From assembly GCF_030253575.1 (NCBI RefSeq), contig NC_080561.1, forward strand, positions 10,078,501 to 10,142,500: a stretch of 64,000 nt of DNA. Direction: 5' to 3'. Positions 33,621 to 46,163 of the stretch are shown here, piece by piece. The notes under the pieces were generated by a model. The model was not told the DNA's origin, did no database searches, and saw nothing but the letters and a program-made list of their open reading frames with translations. Both the position numbers and the translations under genes were made by a program. Position 1 is the first letter of the stretch. Each line of letters opens with the position of its first letter. The DNA is from Rhododendron vialii. Taxonomy: Eukaryota > Streptophyta > Magnoliopsida > Ericales > Ericaceae.

Positions 33621-34593
33621 TGCTGCGGGAACTAGCTAGGCTTGGGAAGATGCAGTGCTGCCCACGAGATTTATATTATCAATTTCCTACTTTTCCATTT
33701 ACGAATAATGAATGCGATTCTTCTTGCTTTCTTTTTCTTTTTTTTTTCTTTTTTCTTTTTTTTCCGATTTCTGTTGTTGATAACATTAGTTATCGAATAA
33801 AAGATTGCGAAAGTAATGACTAATGAATAAGGAAGGGGCGTTGTTACTTGTTATTGAATACTCAATTGTTATCAAATAATGAATTAAAGTAATTAATGTC
33901 TATGCATGGGACGGCAACATGGGCGTTGTTAATTCCACGAGTTCTGGAGGAAGTATTGGTGCGGTCAACAGCGGAGAGGCATCTATGCCGTTCTGGGGCA
34001 GCAATATGGGCTGGTTCCCCAGATTCCAGTGGGGGCATTGATGCGCTATCCGATGAGGCGGTTTGAATGTGGGGTCACTTTGGTTGTTAGGGTTTTTGTT
34101 AGTCTTTTGCCAACCCTTGAGTCTCGGGTAGCTTTGGAAATTAATTAATTTTAATTTTCATTCGCCCTTGTTCTTTTAATCTTTGTACGTAATATTTCGG
34201 AGATTAACAAAATTTCTTTTACCAATAAAATAACTAAATAAGAGAGACTCAAACCCATTTTCTCACCCGTAGACACAAAGTAGTAGGACTAGTACTCGTG
34301 ATCTGACTTGTGTTATGTGAGAAAATGTGGTTAGAAATTGAAAACCTAGCCAGCTATTGCATTTTATAAATGCCTCACTTTTAAAAAGCTCATGCTAGAA
34401 GGGAAGAAATAAAATTTAAAAAAAAAACAATAATTTACAGGTTAATTATCAACCCTCTTAAAATAACATCAACTTAAAATAGAAAAAAGCAAAAGGTTAT
34501 TAATTGGAAAGGGAAGTGTCTATATTACCACAATAGCAGGTCAAAGTATAACTTAAGGAAACACTCTCTTAATCGGATGGCTACGATCTTAAC
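33621..34593. other. 3' flank of cupredoxin copy A
   Basis: The first 200 bp or so match the 3' flank of copy B (for example GATGCTGCGGGAACTAGC and GGCTTGGGAAGATGCAGTG). The following part (33840-34230), including a Gly/Ser-rich readable stretch near 33900-34090, has no counterpart in B and is unrecognised. Similarity to B resumes around 34240 (CTCACCCGTAGACACAAAG). Confidence 0.55.
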
Positions 34594-34607
34594 TTGAAGG
34601 CGATCAA

Positions 34608-35016
34608 AATTTTTTTTTGAAAGGCGAAAAATTTATTAATCTTTGGAAACAAATTACAAAGATTAAAAGGATCCAAGACAGCTTCAAGCTAGAGACAAGA
34701 AAACCCACAAAGGGAAACAACAGCTCCAACAATCATAAGCCGACACGGACCCAAGGGGAGAGAATAACAGCCCAAGGTTGGCAAGAAACCAACAAAAATA
34801 CGACTCTCAAAAAGACACCTAACACCTAAGGCCCAAAGCAAACCCAACTGGGAACCAAACCTAGCAAACCACAACCAAAACAGAGCAGCAAAAATAAGAA
34901 ACACCCAAAGAAAATGCCTAAGAAATAATCATCCTACAGTAGCAAGAACCTTGGCCCTCTCCACATCTTCAGCTTCCATAGCCATGAATCCACAAACAAT
35001 TTCCTCCTCATTACCC
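34608..35016 (-). mobile_element. 5'-truncated LINE 3' end, in duplication copy A
   Basis: A 409-bp insertion flanked by a 14-bp target duplication TTGAA[G/A]GCGATCAA (34594-34607 and 35017-35030). Its poly-A tail is on the minus strand (poly-T at about 34610-34618), after AATAAATTTTTCGCCTTTC. A long target duplication plus poly-A indicates LINE-mediated retrotransposition. It could also be a retro-copied transcript, since no reverse-transcriptase motif remains. Confidence 0.75.
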
Positions 35017-35259
35017 TTGAAAGCGATCAACTGTTGTAGAGGTGTTCATCTGTATGTGTAGACAAAAACCGCTCTACTTTATAATATAGATTCTTGAATT
35101 GCAATTGGATTCCATGCTTATTAAACTCAAACCTGTTTTGAAATCTGCACTTGATGAAGGTCAAGTAGCACAAATTCTTTGTAACATTTTGTCATTAACA
35201 TATAGACATATATTGTATATGTCGTACATTGCATAGTTGTTGAATTAATGCATGCACAC

Positions 35260-36066
35260 ACTAAATATAAAAACTTGAATTGAGTACGTATCATTGCATG
35301 GAATAGTTTTACATTTTGATAATCATATCTCCAGACCAACTTATGCCGGTCTCAGCAAGTCATCCTAAGGTCAGGAGTGATTGAGAGGGAAAATTCTGAT
35401 CCATTTGTTTGAAACTAATATGGACTATGGATCGATTCTTATTAGCAATTTACCAAACAAACAAAGCATTCAAACGACTCAAGCAAAACAAACGGCTCAA
35501 TGAAAAAACCCTTGTAAGAAAACTTCAACCCTCCCCGCCAACACGACTACACGAACATCAAACACCTTCAAAACAAATGTGAGGAGCAAGAGATAAAAAG
35601 AAAATCAATGGAAAACGCGACGTTGAGGGATACGATATGTACGAGGGTCGCCATAACTGTCCTCAATAATCCTTTCGCGATTAAATTTAGTCCGGGTGAG
35701 GTTTTGAGAAGGCTTGCCACAATCACATTTAGCATTATGATTGGGTTTGGTCTTCTGTCTGCGATTGTTAGGTCACAAGGCAGAAAAAGGGCTGTAATCC
35801 TCTGATCGGTTCCTCCAGATGGCCATGATTTTCTTATATAGAGACCACAAATTCCTGGGTAGACCCACAACATTCTCCTCCAAAATGTTTGCAATCACAA
35901 CTGTCGAAGAGTCAACAATATTGATATGTTAATGATGTTTAGGCGTTGGAGGAGCAGAGTAACAACTGGACAAAGATTCAGGTATTATAATCTCTTTTGA
36001 TTTTATAGCTAAAATGATGCTATGAAAAGGGTCATCATGAGCTCATCAACTCGTAAGTAAGTATAG
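35260..36066. other. Spacer between the duplicated segments, no gene recognised
   Basis: The minus-strand ORF at 35568-35894 (108 aa) has no recognisable domain, and other frames over the same bases look equally open. No repeat ends were identified. Confidence 0.35.
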
Positions 36067-36068
36067 TA

Positions 36069-36304
36069 CTCCCTCAGTCCCACTTTGTTTCGCTTGTTTT
36101 TTTTTTGGCGTTTCAAAAAATTGTCTATATCTCACAATATATAATATTTTTTTATGATTTCGAAAACTTTGTTTAAAAAAATAAATTGAGATCTATCAAA
36201 TAAGATCCATATTGAATATATAAAATTATAAATTATGAGACATAGACCATTTTTTTGGGACGTCCCAAAAAGAAAACAAACGGAACAAAATGGGACTAAG
36301 GGAG
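36069..36304. mobile_element. Stowaway MITE, second copy
   Basis: The ends CTCCCTCAGTCCC and (reverse complement of the right end) CTCCCTTAGTCCC are flanked by TA (36067-36068 and 36305-36306). It is 236 bp with AT-rich inverted arms. It belongs to the same superfamily as the element at 32944 but a different subfamily. Confidence 0.9.
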
Positions 36305-36306
36305 TA

Positions 36307-37365
36307 GTATAATAGTTAGTTGGCTCTTACCCACTTTCCGTCGACCTATTTTCAGTTCAGACCGCAACACAAATATTGACTTAATTTTCTAAAACAAATG
36401 ATTCAGTCGCTGTTACTGAGCAGACATTTGGTTGACCCCAGAGTCTAGCTAATTGAGGAAATGGCAGATTACCCAACCATAGCCGTGTAGAGTTGGTAGA
36501 CTTTGAATCAACATGTTAACAACCATTTTCTTTTATAAGCAGATGTTCAGGTCAGCTTGTCCGCGACTCGACTAATTAATTTCCGAGTGTTGAAGTTAAC
36601 GGACTGGACGAATCTCCAATAGCCCCAAGATCGAGTTGGAGTAATGTTTGTGAGATTCGAACTCGCGGTGTCTTGGGAGTTGGCAAGCTCTTTAGATGCA
36701 ATACCCACACATGATCGACATGCCTCACTATGTGGCTCACAAATTATTTTCGTTTGAGAAAAGATATTTACATGCGCCAACTATCATTGAATATGAGAGA
36801 ATTTGAGGGCCGGGCGTAATAAACATTGAAAGTGTGCCGTACGTGCTTGACCCCCATATGTACCAATAGTATGTGGAAGTATTTTATGCAAAGTTCTGTA
36901 CCATTAGAGGGTTGCGCTAACCAAATTTGTGTTTCAAGCTTCCCAAATCCAACTACAAGTTGGTCATGTGGTGTGAGAAACCCCTTAAGTAGTTCCGCAT
37001 CGGTGGATAATATGGAAATGGTTTAGAATATAACGAATCCTGACGAGCTACTGGATAATCTGAGGTTAATCTTTCGAGCTTTGTGGTTAGACTAAGGGTT
37101 AATTAACAAATTAGCTGACGCATGTCGTTACATGTGGATATATAAATGATTATTCCTTTATCGGAACCATAAGTCAAAATTTTGGTAGATAAGGATCCAG
37201 TCATCCAGTAAAAACTTCTTTCGAGAAATGAGCCAGACTGAGCCATTTCTCAATTAAGAACAATGGCTAAAGCTTCCCCTCCTAAAAAAATGTTCAATGT
37301 CAAGTAATGTATAATTTGTGGTGATAAGTTGACAGAGTAAAACATTGTGTTGTAAACCCACAAAC
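36307..37365. other. Upstream part of duplication copy B, with relics
   Basis: Contains a tRNA-like GAGTTCGAATCTC word on the minus strand near 36655, possibly an old SINE. At 36931-36968 there is an inverted match to 31291-31328 of copy A (CAACTTCTAGTTGGATTTGG there). Collinear similarity to copy A starts near 37238 (CCATTTCTCAA...) and continues to the hAT insertion. Confidence 0.45.
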
Positions 37366-38160
37366 CAAAGGCGGAACCAGTGAAGGGCTGCCTTGGGCTG
37401 TAGCCCAGGTGGACCTTCAAAAAACCCCAAAAAATAAATTATTACTATATGTAAATTTCGGTCCAAAATTATTAGTCCAACCCATTTTTTTTTTATAGAA
37501 AGAGCGTGTTTAGTTATGAAGCATGTGAAAATTGATCTTTCCATCAAAATGGAGGATGATTTTTTAGCGAATTCTATGATTATCTAGGCCTTGTTTGATA
37601 ACAGTGATAGATGGGTGAGTTTCGTATAATATAATTAAAAAATTAAGTTCTCCAATTTTTAATTCGTTTGAACCAATACGAAGATTTTATTATTCTGATC
37701 ATATTATTCTCAAGGGTCATAATTAAATTTTGTCTCTAGGGCTCTCATAATTAAGTTTCTGCTCTTTACTTGGGACCCTACAGAGCAGAAACTTAATTAT
37801 GAAAGCCTTAGAGACAAAATTTAATTATGGCCATTTAGAATAATATGATCAACAAAACAATATCTTCACACCGGTTCAAACGGATTGAAAATTGAAGCAC
37901 TTCATTTTGTAACTATATTTTTTTAATATATAACACAGTTTTACAAAATGAAGTGCTCCAATTTTCAATTTGTTTGAACCAGTACGAAGATATTGTTATT
38001 CTAATCATATAAGTAAATGGTTATAATTAAATTTTGTCTCTAGAGCTTCATAATTAAATTTTGTCTCTAGAACTCTCATAAAAATATGGCTAAAAATATA
38101 ATGGATATATATATGATTTAAGTCAGCCCAGGGTAGAATTAATTTCTGGTTCCGCCCTTG
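37366..38160. mobile_element. Non-autonomous hAT element with internal hairpin, in duplication copy B
   Basis: The ends CAAAGGCGGAACCAG and, on the other strand, CAAGGGCGGAACCAG (14 of 15 identical) are flanked by the 8-bp duplication CCACAAAC (37358-37365 and 38161-38168). This is typical of plant hAT elements whose ends carry GGCGGARCCAG. The 795-bp interior has no transposase. It holds long AT-rich inverted repeats (about 37640-38060) related to the hairpins at 60.2-61.1 kb. Copy A has the uninterrupted site (AACCCACAAATAGG, about 31940). Confidence 0.88.
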
Positions 38161-38354
38161 CCACAAACAGTGTAAGTGAAAAGTCTCAATTTGTCGACTG
38201 TCTCAAAATCAAAAAACAATAAGTACAACAAAAGAAAATTAAACTTCTCACCTCATATTTTCCATCTCTTACCAACCCAACTCAGGAAAAGTGTTCGACA
38301 CATATTTCGGCTCCCTGTAACACATTTCCACGCACCTTTTGAATCTAAATCTCC

Positions 38355-38362
38355 CTATAAAA
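38355..38362 (+). promoter_or_regulatory. TATA box of cupredoxin copy B
   Basis: CTATAAAA lies 95 bp before the ATG at 38457, matching the position of the TATA box in copy A. Confidence 0.6.
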
Positions 38363-38456
38363 CCCCATCAGCTCAATCGTTCATTTCCACCACCAACATT
38401 TTCAATATCTATATTCCTCCTCAGGTTCAAAACATTCAAGTTTTAAAATTACAGAG

Positions 38457-39431
38457 ATGGGCTTGAAACAAGTACAAGTGCTCATTTTGCTACTAACTGC
38501 TGCTTCTATGGCAGCTGTTGGAATGGCAGATAAGAAGATTTCTGCCACCCAACGTTGGAACTTTGGGTTTAATTACACAGACTGGTCTGCCAAACACCGA
38601 AACAATAATACTAGATCTGGGCCCAACAGAATTATCGTCGGTGGGTCTGCTAAATGGCAGTTTGGATTCAACTACACTGATTGGGCTATGAAAAATGGCC
38701 CATTCTACCTCAATGATACTCTCGGTAAGTTGATACACAATATTCTTATTTATTAGACACAAGGATCATGATTGGATATATCCATGTGTGGCAAAAATTT
38801 TGGTGAAATCATTTTTATTTATTGTTATTGGTTCAATGGTTGTAGGAAAAAATACTCTATTGACTTGTAAAAGTATGTTTGATAGTACTTGTGGAACAAT
38901 TTTAATGTGCATGTGGTGCTCCTAACCAGACAGAGTGGGCAAAATAAAACGGAGGGATCGATTAGGCTCCTGTTAGGTCATTTGACTCATTTCTACCATA
39001 AATGTAATATTACTTGTTTCCATTTTTATTTCTGTATTTGTTGAACAAACCAATGCACAAATCATTTTAGTTTTCTGGGGGAAAAGTTTAAAAAAAATCC
39101 AAATAATCATTGTTATGTTTCTTTGAATTGTTATCACCATTTTTTTTTATTGTGGTTGTATGCAGTGTTCAAGTATGACCCTCCAGTCGACAACTCCTCG
39201 CACCCTCACAGTGTGTATTTGTTCACCAACTTCTGGAGCTTCTTGAACTGCGACCTGACCCGAGCTAGTCGACTGGCGGACCCGACACAAGGAGGTGGAG
39301 AGGGATTCGAGTTCCGGTTGAAGAGGTGGCAGCCGTACTTCTTTGCCTGCGGTGAAAGTAATGGCGTCCATTGCAACCAGGGACTCATGAAGTTCGCTGT
39401 CATGCCATTGTCTCGCCGCTGGCATGGGTGA
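38457..39431 (+). CDS. Secreted cupredoxin (plastocyanin-like) protein, copy B
   Basis: Exons 38457-38724 and 39166-39431 join with the same phase-1 intron as copy A and give 177 aa. It differs from copy A at about 11 residues (about 94% identical), for example VGMA-signal changes A6V and V19A, ARQ to ASR, and the C terminus SRRWHG instead of FRRWHW. The signal peptide, the two FGFNYTDW blocks and the His/Cys/His/Met copper-site pattern are all intact. The intron is 441 bp and lacks the MITE and microsatellite of copy A. Leader, TATA position and 3' flank are shared, so both copies are probably expressed from similar promoters. A gypsy element begins about 340 bp downstream of the stop. Confidence 0.9.
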
Positions 39432-39767
39432 TGCTGCGGGAACTAGCTAGGCTTGGGAAGATGCAGTGCTGCCCACGAGAATTTTCTAGTTTTCCATTTA
39501 TACGAATAATGCAATTTTTTGTTTCGCTTTCTTTTTCTTTATTTATTTTTTTTTCGATTTCTGTTGTGGATAACATTTGTTATCGACTAGTAAAAGTTTG
39601 CGAGAGTAATGAATAAGCGAGAGTCGAACCCATTTTCTCACCTGTAGACACAAAGAATTAGGATTACTCAAGATCTACTGACTTGTGTTTAGGAGTGAGA
39701 AAATGTGTCTAGAAATAGAAAACCTAATTACTGTTACATTTTTATATATCTATTCTTGAATAGCTAT

Positions 39768-40949
39768 TGACCGCATCGTTCCGTGTCAAAAATATATTTA
39801 TAAAACTGAGAATTAACTACTACTCCGTAGAATAGTGGTCAAGTCCGAGTATCGTTCCAACGGAGACAGTATGGCTGAGTTACGACAAATTCAATTAACT
39901 TCTAGATTAATTCGGGCAAGGAAGTTTGGTTGTTTGAATTTGGAGAATTTATTAAACTAAGAGAAATAATTAAATGGAAAGTTTGTAACGATTGGAGAGA
40001 AAATCTAGGGTTTAAATTCACCTCGACCGCGTAACTCAAACATGCATAGGCAGATTAATTATCCGAATCAGAAAGGATTATTATTAGGGCTTGCAAACCC
40101 TAGCAATAATCATCTAGAAAATAATTGAGTTGTTAAAAGTATAGATTATCCCATAGCACGGACCGTCTCAGAAGTACGATCTAGTCGCCTAACGGCACGA
40201 TCCGTCTTACGAGTATAATCTATCTCAGAACTCCAACTACAATCGATGAAAACCATTGTATAACTTGTATTTGAAAGCATGCATACAAATACTCAATAAA
40301 TTAAAACCATCAAAATCATTCCATTCAATTGAAACGGAAAGGGTTCTTAGTTAAACAATCGATCCGAATAATAAACCTAAAACCCATACATAAAATAGAG
40401 TTACTTGGTGCGAAGTTTCATCTTCACCCTAGAAAAAGGGTTTAGCCGGCCATGGAGAAGAAAGATGTGATCGAGATTGAAGAAGACATGGAAAACATGA
40501 AGGAAATCCCTTAGAACGCCACTTTCTGTTCTCTCTGGAAAAGTAAATAAGTAATTCTAACCTAACGAACTAAAGTCTCCTTTTATAGTCTAGGCCCGTA
40601 AAAATAAAACTTAAAAAAAAACGCAAAGCAGATTTCCTTTTGCTGCCCGCTGGTCCGAACCAGCAATTCCATTGGCCGAACCAGAAAAACAGACTGTTCA
40701 AATTGTTGCTCCAGCTTTGGTTGTCCGGACCAACATATCCTTGGTCCGGACCAGATTTCTCAGCTTTCATCTTTTCTCCGTGGATCCTTCCGTAACATCC
40801 TTAACTCATGATTATTACTCCAAATCCTTTCCGAATGCTCCGTAAGTCCTGAAACACCATAAACCAATTAAAGCTCGTTAAATAACATTAGATAGGACCG
40901 ACAAAACCTAAGTTAATGGGAATAAATGAGTGCTTTTCAGCACCTATCA
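39768..40949 (-). repeat. 3' LTR of the gypsy element
   Basis: Matches 46164-47346 along its full length with about a dozen substitutions and a 1-bp indel. It contains short tandem words around GGTCCGGACCA/GGTCCGAACCA near 40650-40755. Confidence 0.9.
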
Positions 40950-43262
40950 CGCCCCCCAACTTACACTTTGTTAGTCCCTAGCAAAGAAAAGAACTAAACA
41001 ACTAATGAAAGCAATGAAAGATAGGACATTTGAACCCCCGGGTGCTCCGGTAGGACGAGTTTAGTCTCGTAAAAGTGTGAGGGTTATTAGCAGTGAACGC
41101 CCACAAACATAAGGAACATTTCAACACAAAAATCGCAACCTGTCATGCAACTCATCGACATATCAAGCAGAGGATGCAAAGCTACCACAAAGATATAGCA
41201 AGGCAAACATAGTTCCGAGCGCTAATAATTCAAGAAATAAACTGTGGCACTTAAACTTAGCGTGTGTGAATACGGGCCTCAATTACATATGAACAATAAC
41301 CAACCACTCTCTCTGGACCGAGCCTCGACTTCAATTCTCACCGTGTCATGCACTCACAAATAAAGTCACTCGAAACAAGTTGCATTGCGGTTTGGAGGAT
41401 ACGTTAATGGAAAGCAAAGAACTCCGCACACTATGACACGAAAAGAACGCTTTATATAGTGGACACACAATCTCATGAACAAAATGCCAAGCATTGGAAC
41501 TCTCCACTAATTAATCAAACCTCAACCCAACACCCCTAAAGATCAAAGAGGACTTTATTCAAGGTCAAAGCATGAGGGATGGGATAATGTATCTAGGCTA
41601 CGGTAAAAATAGATTTAAGTGTGAAAGAATAGGCAAGTATTTCAATTAAACGGGGCAAATATGCAATGTGTACCCCGCTAACATTAATTCAACTCCACCT
41701 TATCTCTCCTTCTATCCTTTCAACATCTTTCAAATACAAAGTAACCATTCCTTTTTTTTAACTTATCGGTGCCCCTTTTTCTCTACTTTTTTTTTTTGTA
41801 TTTTCTTGTGTTTCTCCTTTTTTTAAGGGACACCACCAATACTCCACAAAATTCAACAATCTACCCAAAAATTAACCTTTACATTCTCGCCGTTCTCCAA
41901 ACATAATATGGAAGGTGGAGCTAACCAAGAAAAGGCTAAATGTGTAAGGCTCAATATAGCTCGCAAGGGATAAATGTGAACACAAAGGAACGAACTAACC
42001 CAAATATCAAGAAAGTGCCTGTAATCCTCTCTCAGGGGTGTAACATCCATGTGACAAACCAAAGCCAAGAGATATTGTTATGCATTCAAGTTCCAACACT
42101 TGGCAACCAAAGATGATTGAGATTGACAACAAATGTGTTTCTTTTCATGACAAACAAAGAGTTTATTCGACACCACTCCAACGAAAGGCTAAGGCATGAA
42201 AGCTCACTCGGACATAAGTCTCCACTAATCATAGCCTTTAAGACAGTCAAATCACAGCTCACAAGCAATCAAGCCCGACGTGCAATGTGCAAAAATGCTA
42301 AGACAAAAGTGCCAGCAGTCTAGCAAGTGAAACTACTCTGCCAAAGAGATATCGAAAATGTAGCAGCATGCTTATGCTCAAGTAATCAACAAGTGAGCAC
42401 AACAAACAACAATCTCATGCAGAAAGGCTCCCATTTTTTTAATTTTTAGTTTTCTCAAAAAAAAATTCAATTTTTATTTTAAACAAACTACTAAAGAAAG
42501 CACCCGAAGTATGCCCCACCCCCCAACTTAAACTAGTCACTGCCCTCAGTGATTGCAAGGGCACTAAAAGAAACAAGGCAATGGAAAGAAAGAGGGAGGA
42601 AGGATATCACCGCGAGTGGAGAACTAGGCAGAAAAGATATGGCGGCCGAGAGGCCCCCCAACTTGAACGAAACAACCTGCAATTTTAGTCCTCACAAGAA
42701 ACAGGAAAAATAAAACAAAACAAAAAGAAAACAAACAAACAAAAATAATTACAGAAAAATGCGTGACAAAAATAAAAAACAAAAAATTAAAATCCACCAC
42801 TTTCTTCACGCGAAAGACACGGGTACTACTTTTCTCCCTTGCCAAAGACTGTGGTTCCCTACTTGTTGGAAGAGCAATATGCGTAGGATTCAATGATATC
42901 GTGAGAAGTAGTGCCATCATCTAATAGGCTGTCACTCCCTCTGGGGCTGCCAGATTCCTTACCCACTACTCGGCTTATGAAGCAATCTCCGCCAAGCTGG
43001 ACACTAAAGTCGGATGGTTCAGACAGATTTCTCGCTGCTAACTACACCCCTGCCGCCAGACCCAACCTCCTAAGTACTACATACATAGCTTTGACAAGGT
43101 GGCTATACCAGACCGTTGGAAGCCGTTCGAGCACAACAAACACTGGAGGTATTTCACCCTCCAAAAATTTAAAGTTGCCTAAACCACTATCGAAAATACG
43201 AGACCAAAAGAACCTTGGGTTGCCTCCCAAGAAGCGCTAAGTTTTATATCTTCAGCCAGACA

Positions 43263-44231
43263 TCAATCACTCCAAAAACCATCATTCAACAAAGCATTAC
43301 AATCCAACTTTGCACGTGAACACGCTGCCGAGACCAAAGGAAGTCTCCATGCTAATTCCGGTGAGTGCGCACTACACGGACCTAATGGTGTGATAGAAAG
43401 CAAATGAGATGGCAACTTTAAATCATTTTTTGAAGGAGGGCTAGTCATAAGTGGAACATCATCAAACAAAATTGGAACCTCGGAGTCAACCTCACTCACC
43501 TTAGACACATCATTAACAGTGAGAGGTGGATGTACCTCATCATTGGAGTGGTGTTTTGCAGTGTTGTACACATTCAACTTAAGGGTCATATTCCCAAAAG
43601 TCACCTCCATCTCCCCACTCCTCACGTGAATATTAGCATTGGCCGTTGCTAAGAATGGGCGACCAAGAATGATGGGAGTTTGCTTTTTAAGGATTTGCAC
43701 CGGTTCCGTGTCAAGTACTATAAAATCCGCTGGAAAATAAAAATCGTTAACCTTGACAAGAACGTCCTCAACTACCCCACGCGGCACCTTAATGAATCGG
43801 TCTGCTAACTGAAGGGTGACTGACGTGGGTTTCAACTCCCCAAGCCCCAATTGTTCGTACGCCGAGTAAGGTATCAAATTAACACTAGCCCCTAAGTCTA
43901 GCAATGCTCGCTCAATGACATGGTTCCCTATTCCTATGGAAATAGTAGGGATGCCTGGATCTTGTAACTTTGGAGGAGCAATTGATTGGAACACTGAGCT
44001 CACTTGCTCAGTGAGAAGGACCTTTTTCGATACATTGGTTTTACATTTCCTCTTTTGAGTACAGAGATCCTTCAAAAACTTAGCATAAGTGGAGACTTGT
44101 TTGATTGCATCTAGGAGAGGAATGTTTACTTTGACTTGCTTAAAAACCTCAAGGATATCCTCCATAGCCGCACCCTTCTTGGGGAAAGGAGATGGGGCAT
44201 TGAGACATTGTGGGAATGGGGCTTTAGGCAC
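43263..44231 (-). CDS. gypsy aspartic protease region (Athila/Tat type)
   Basis: This 322-aa reading frame contains the pre-protease block AAMEDILEVFKQVKVNIPLLDAIKQ (residues about 22-45). The retroviral-type aspartic protease follows: RALLDLGASVNLIPY (catalytic Asp in DLGAS), the flap region, and ILGRPFLATANA. It normally continues in frame from gag. Here it is in a different frame, so an indel lies around 44240-44330. After the protease the frame ends at 43263 with no polymerase. The role would be processing of gag in virus-like particles. Confidence 0.85.
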   Translation of the reverse strand: MPKAPFPQCLNAPSPFPKKGAAMEDILEVFKQVKVNIPLLDAIKQVSTYAKFLKDLCTQKRKCKTNVSKKVLLTEQVSSVFQSIAPPKLQDPGIPTISIGIGNHVIERALLDLGASVNLIPYSAYEQLGLGELKPTSVTLQLADRFIKVPRGVVEDVLVKVNDFYFPADFIVLDTEPVQILKKQTPIILGRPFLATANANIHVRSGEMEVTFGNMTLKLNVYNTAKHHSNDEVHPPLTVNDVSKVSEVDSEVPILFDDVPLMTSPPSKNDLKLPSHLLSITPLGPCSAHSPELAWRLPLVSAACSRAKLDCNALLNDGFWSD

Positions 44232-44328
44232 ATAGGGTGGTACCTTAGAGCCCCATGAAGTGGAGGTGGATGGTGAGGGTGTGACTGGAAGGGTTCCCTT
44301 TTTACTCTGTGAACTCTCCTCCCCAAAG

Positions 44329-45885
44329 TTATCTGGTGTTGGAGGGAGCCAAATGCTCCTTCGATTTCGTTTTCTCTGGTCGGGTTTCGACCTCTCTCTT
44401 ATTGCGCAAAGTCATGATTACCTTAGCATCAGCAGGAGGCGGGTCATGAATCACAAACTGTCCTCCACGGGGTTGGACAGGCTGACTGGGCAACCTACCT
44501 TCTTCCCTACGATTGAGTGCATTGGCTATTTGACCCACTTGGGTCTCTAACCTTGCGATGGACTGTGTGTTGGTGCGCACCTGCTGTTGGGTGTCATGTA
44601 GTCTACCAAACGCTTGTAGCACCTTTTCCTCAAAGGATGGATCCCGCGAGGATTGGGGATGTGCTTGCTGCTGATTCTGGGAGAGATAGGCCGCAGGGTT
44701 AAACTGCGTGTTGAATGGCCTAGGCTGCTGGGCGAAACTATTACCCTGGTGTTCCGTCTTCCATGAGAAATTGGGATGTTTGCTCCATCCCTGGTTATAA
44801 GTAGTGGAAAAAGGATCATTACCCGGTTTGGAGAAACCCTGCGCATTGGCATACCCTTGTGCAGCATTAACTTGTTCTTGCACAAACAAAGGGAATTGTG
44901 GTGCTGCAGGACAGTCAACAATATAATGGGCCGGACTAGCACATAAAGAACATGCCTCCTGATAAGGTGGAGGTTGTGAGGTGGCCAATTCCTTGGTGAG
45001 AAGCTGTTCAACTTTCTCAGTCAGTGCATCTACTTTAGATTGGAGATCATGAGATGGTTTAATCTCATACATACCTCGTGGCATATCAGAACCAGCAATG
45101 ACTGACTTAGTTCTCTTCTCAAAAGAAACATTTTGCAGGGACCCTTCGCTCATAGTTTCAAATAACTGCCAGGCATCCTCTTCATTCTTAACCATCACAG
45201 AGCCTCCACATGAGGCATCAACCATCACACGATGCTGCGGATGCAGCCCGGAATAAAAACTCTGTACTAATTGCCACTTAGGTATGTCATGGTGCGGACA
45301 CTTACGAATGAGATCCCCATATCTCTCCCAAGCCTCATAGAACTGTTCATTCTCAGCTTGTTGGAAAGTGGTAATCTCCTGCCGAAGTCTGAGTGTTTTT
45401 CCTATGGGAAAGAATTTCTTAAGGAATGCCGCACTCATTTGCGCCTAAGATGTTATAGAATTAGCTGGCAAAGTACTAAGCCAATGTTTGGAGTTCCCTA
45501 TTAAAGTGAACTGAAACAAAATCAATCTCAATGCATCCATCGGAAAATTATGAATTAAAAGCGTGGAACTGAGGGCTTCAAATTCAGTGATGTGTTGATA
45601 TGGATCCTCTTGAGATTGCCCTTGAAACTTAGGGAGCATTTGGAGAGTACCAGGCTTAATCTCATAGTTGTTAGCCGTGATGGCGGGTAGTCGTACACAT
45701 GATGGCGTAGTGTACGCTGTGGGGGCAAAGTGTGAGTTGAGAGGGAGAGGTTTAGGTACCACAAGTGCTCCATCAACATCATCTGCCATTGTGACTAAGT
45801 TGGTCTGTTTGTTAACCCTACGTCTCCTATCTAAATTCAAATTAAGAGGTAAGAGTTCGGTTTCCAAAGACCGACGACCAAGCAT
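44329..45885 (-). pseudogene. gypsy gag (capsid and zinc knuckle), one stop codon
   Basis: Starting at 45885, the frame runs through the gag domain (LQMLPKFQGQSQEDPYQHI, LRLILFQFTLIGNSKHWL) to a TAG at 45445-45447. It then continues in the same frame from MSAAFLKKFFPIGKTLRLRQ, with EQFYEAWERYGDLIRKCPHH, to a zinc knuckle (CSLCASPAHYIVDC) and a Gln-rich tail ending at 44329. The stop stands where related elements have Trp, so a single TGG-to-TAG change explains it. The product would be the particle coat protein. The stop and the later frame change to protease make this copy non-functional unless suppressed. Confidence 0.85.
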
Positions 45886-46163
45886 GCAAGTTCAATACCC
45901 CAGAGGTGTTAAAACTGGGTACTCCAGACACAGACACTAATTTGCCAAAAAGAAGAACAAACTCACAGTGGGTCAACGAAATCGCTTTATATCACGGCAC
46001 CGCTTCTCCACAGTGATCTTTGCTCGTTTTGTCGCCTCGTAACCTGTAGCTAAGAGTACCAAAACTAACAAACAAAATAAAAAAAAAAACAATGAACTAA
46101 ACTTAAAAAACTAATTAAATTATCGCAACAGTGCAAATTGTCCCCGACAACGGCGCCAAAATT

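Noticed and set aside
35568..35894. 108-aa minus-strand ORF
   Set aside because: No recognisable domain, and other frames over the same bases are equally plausible.
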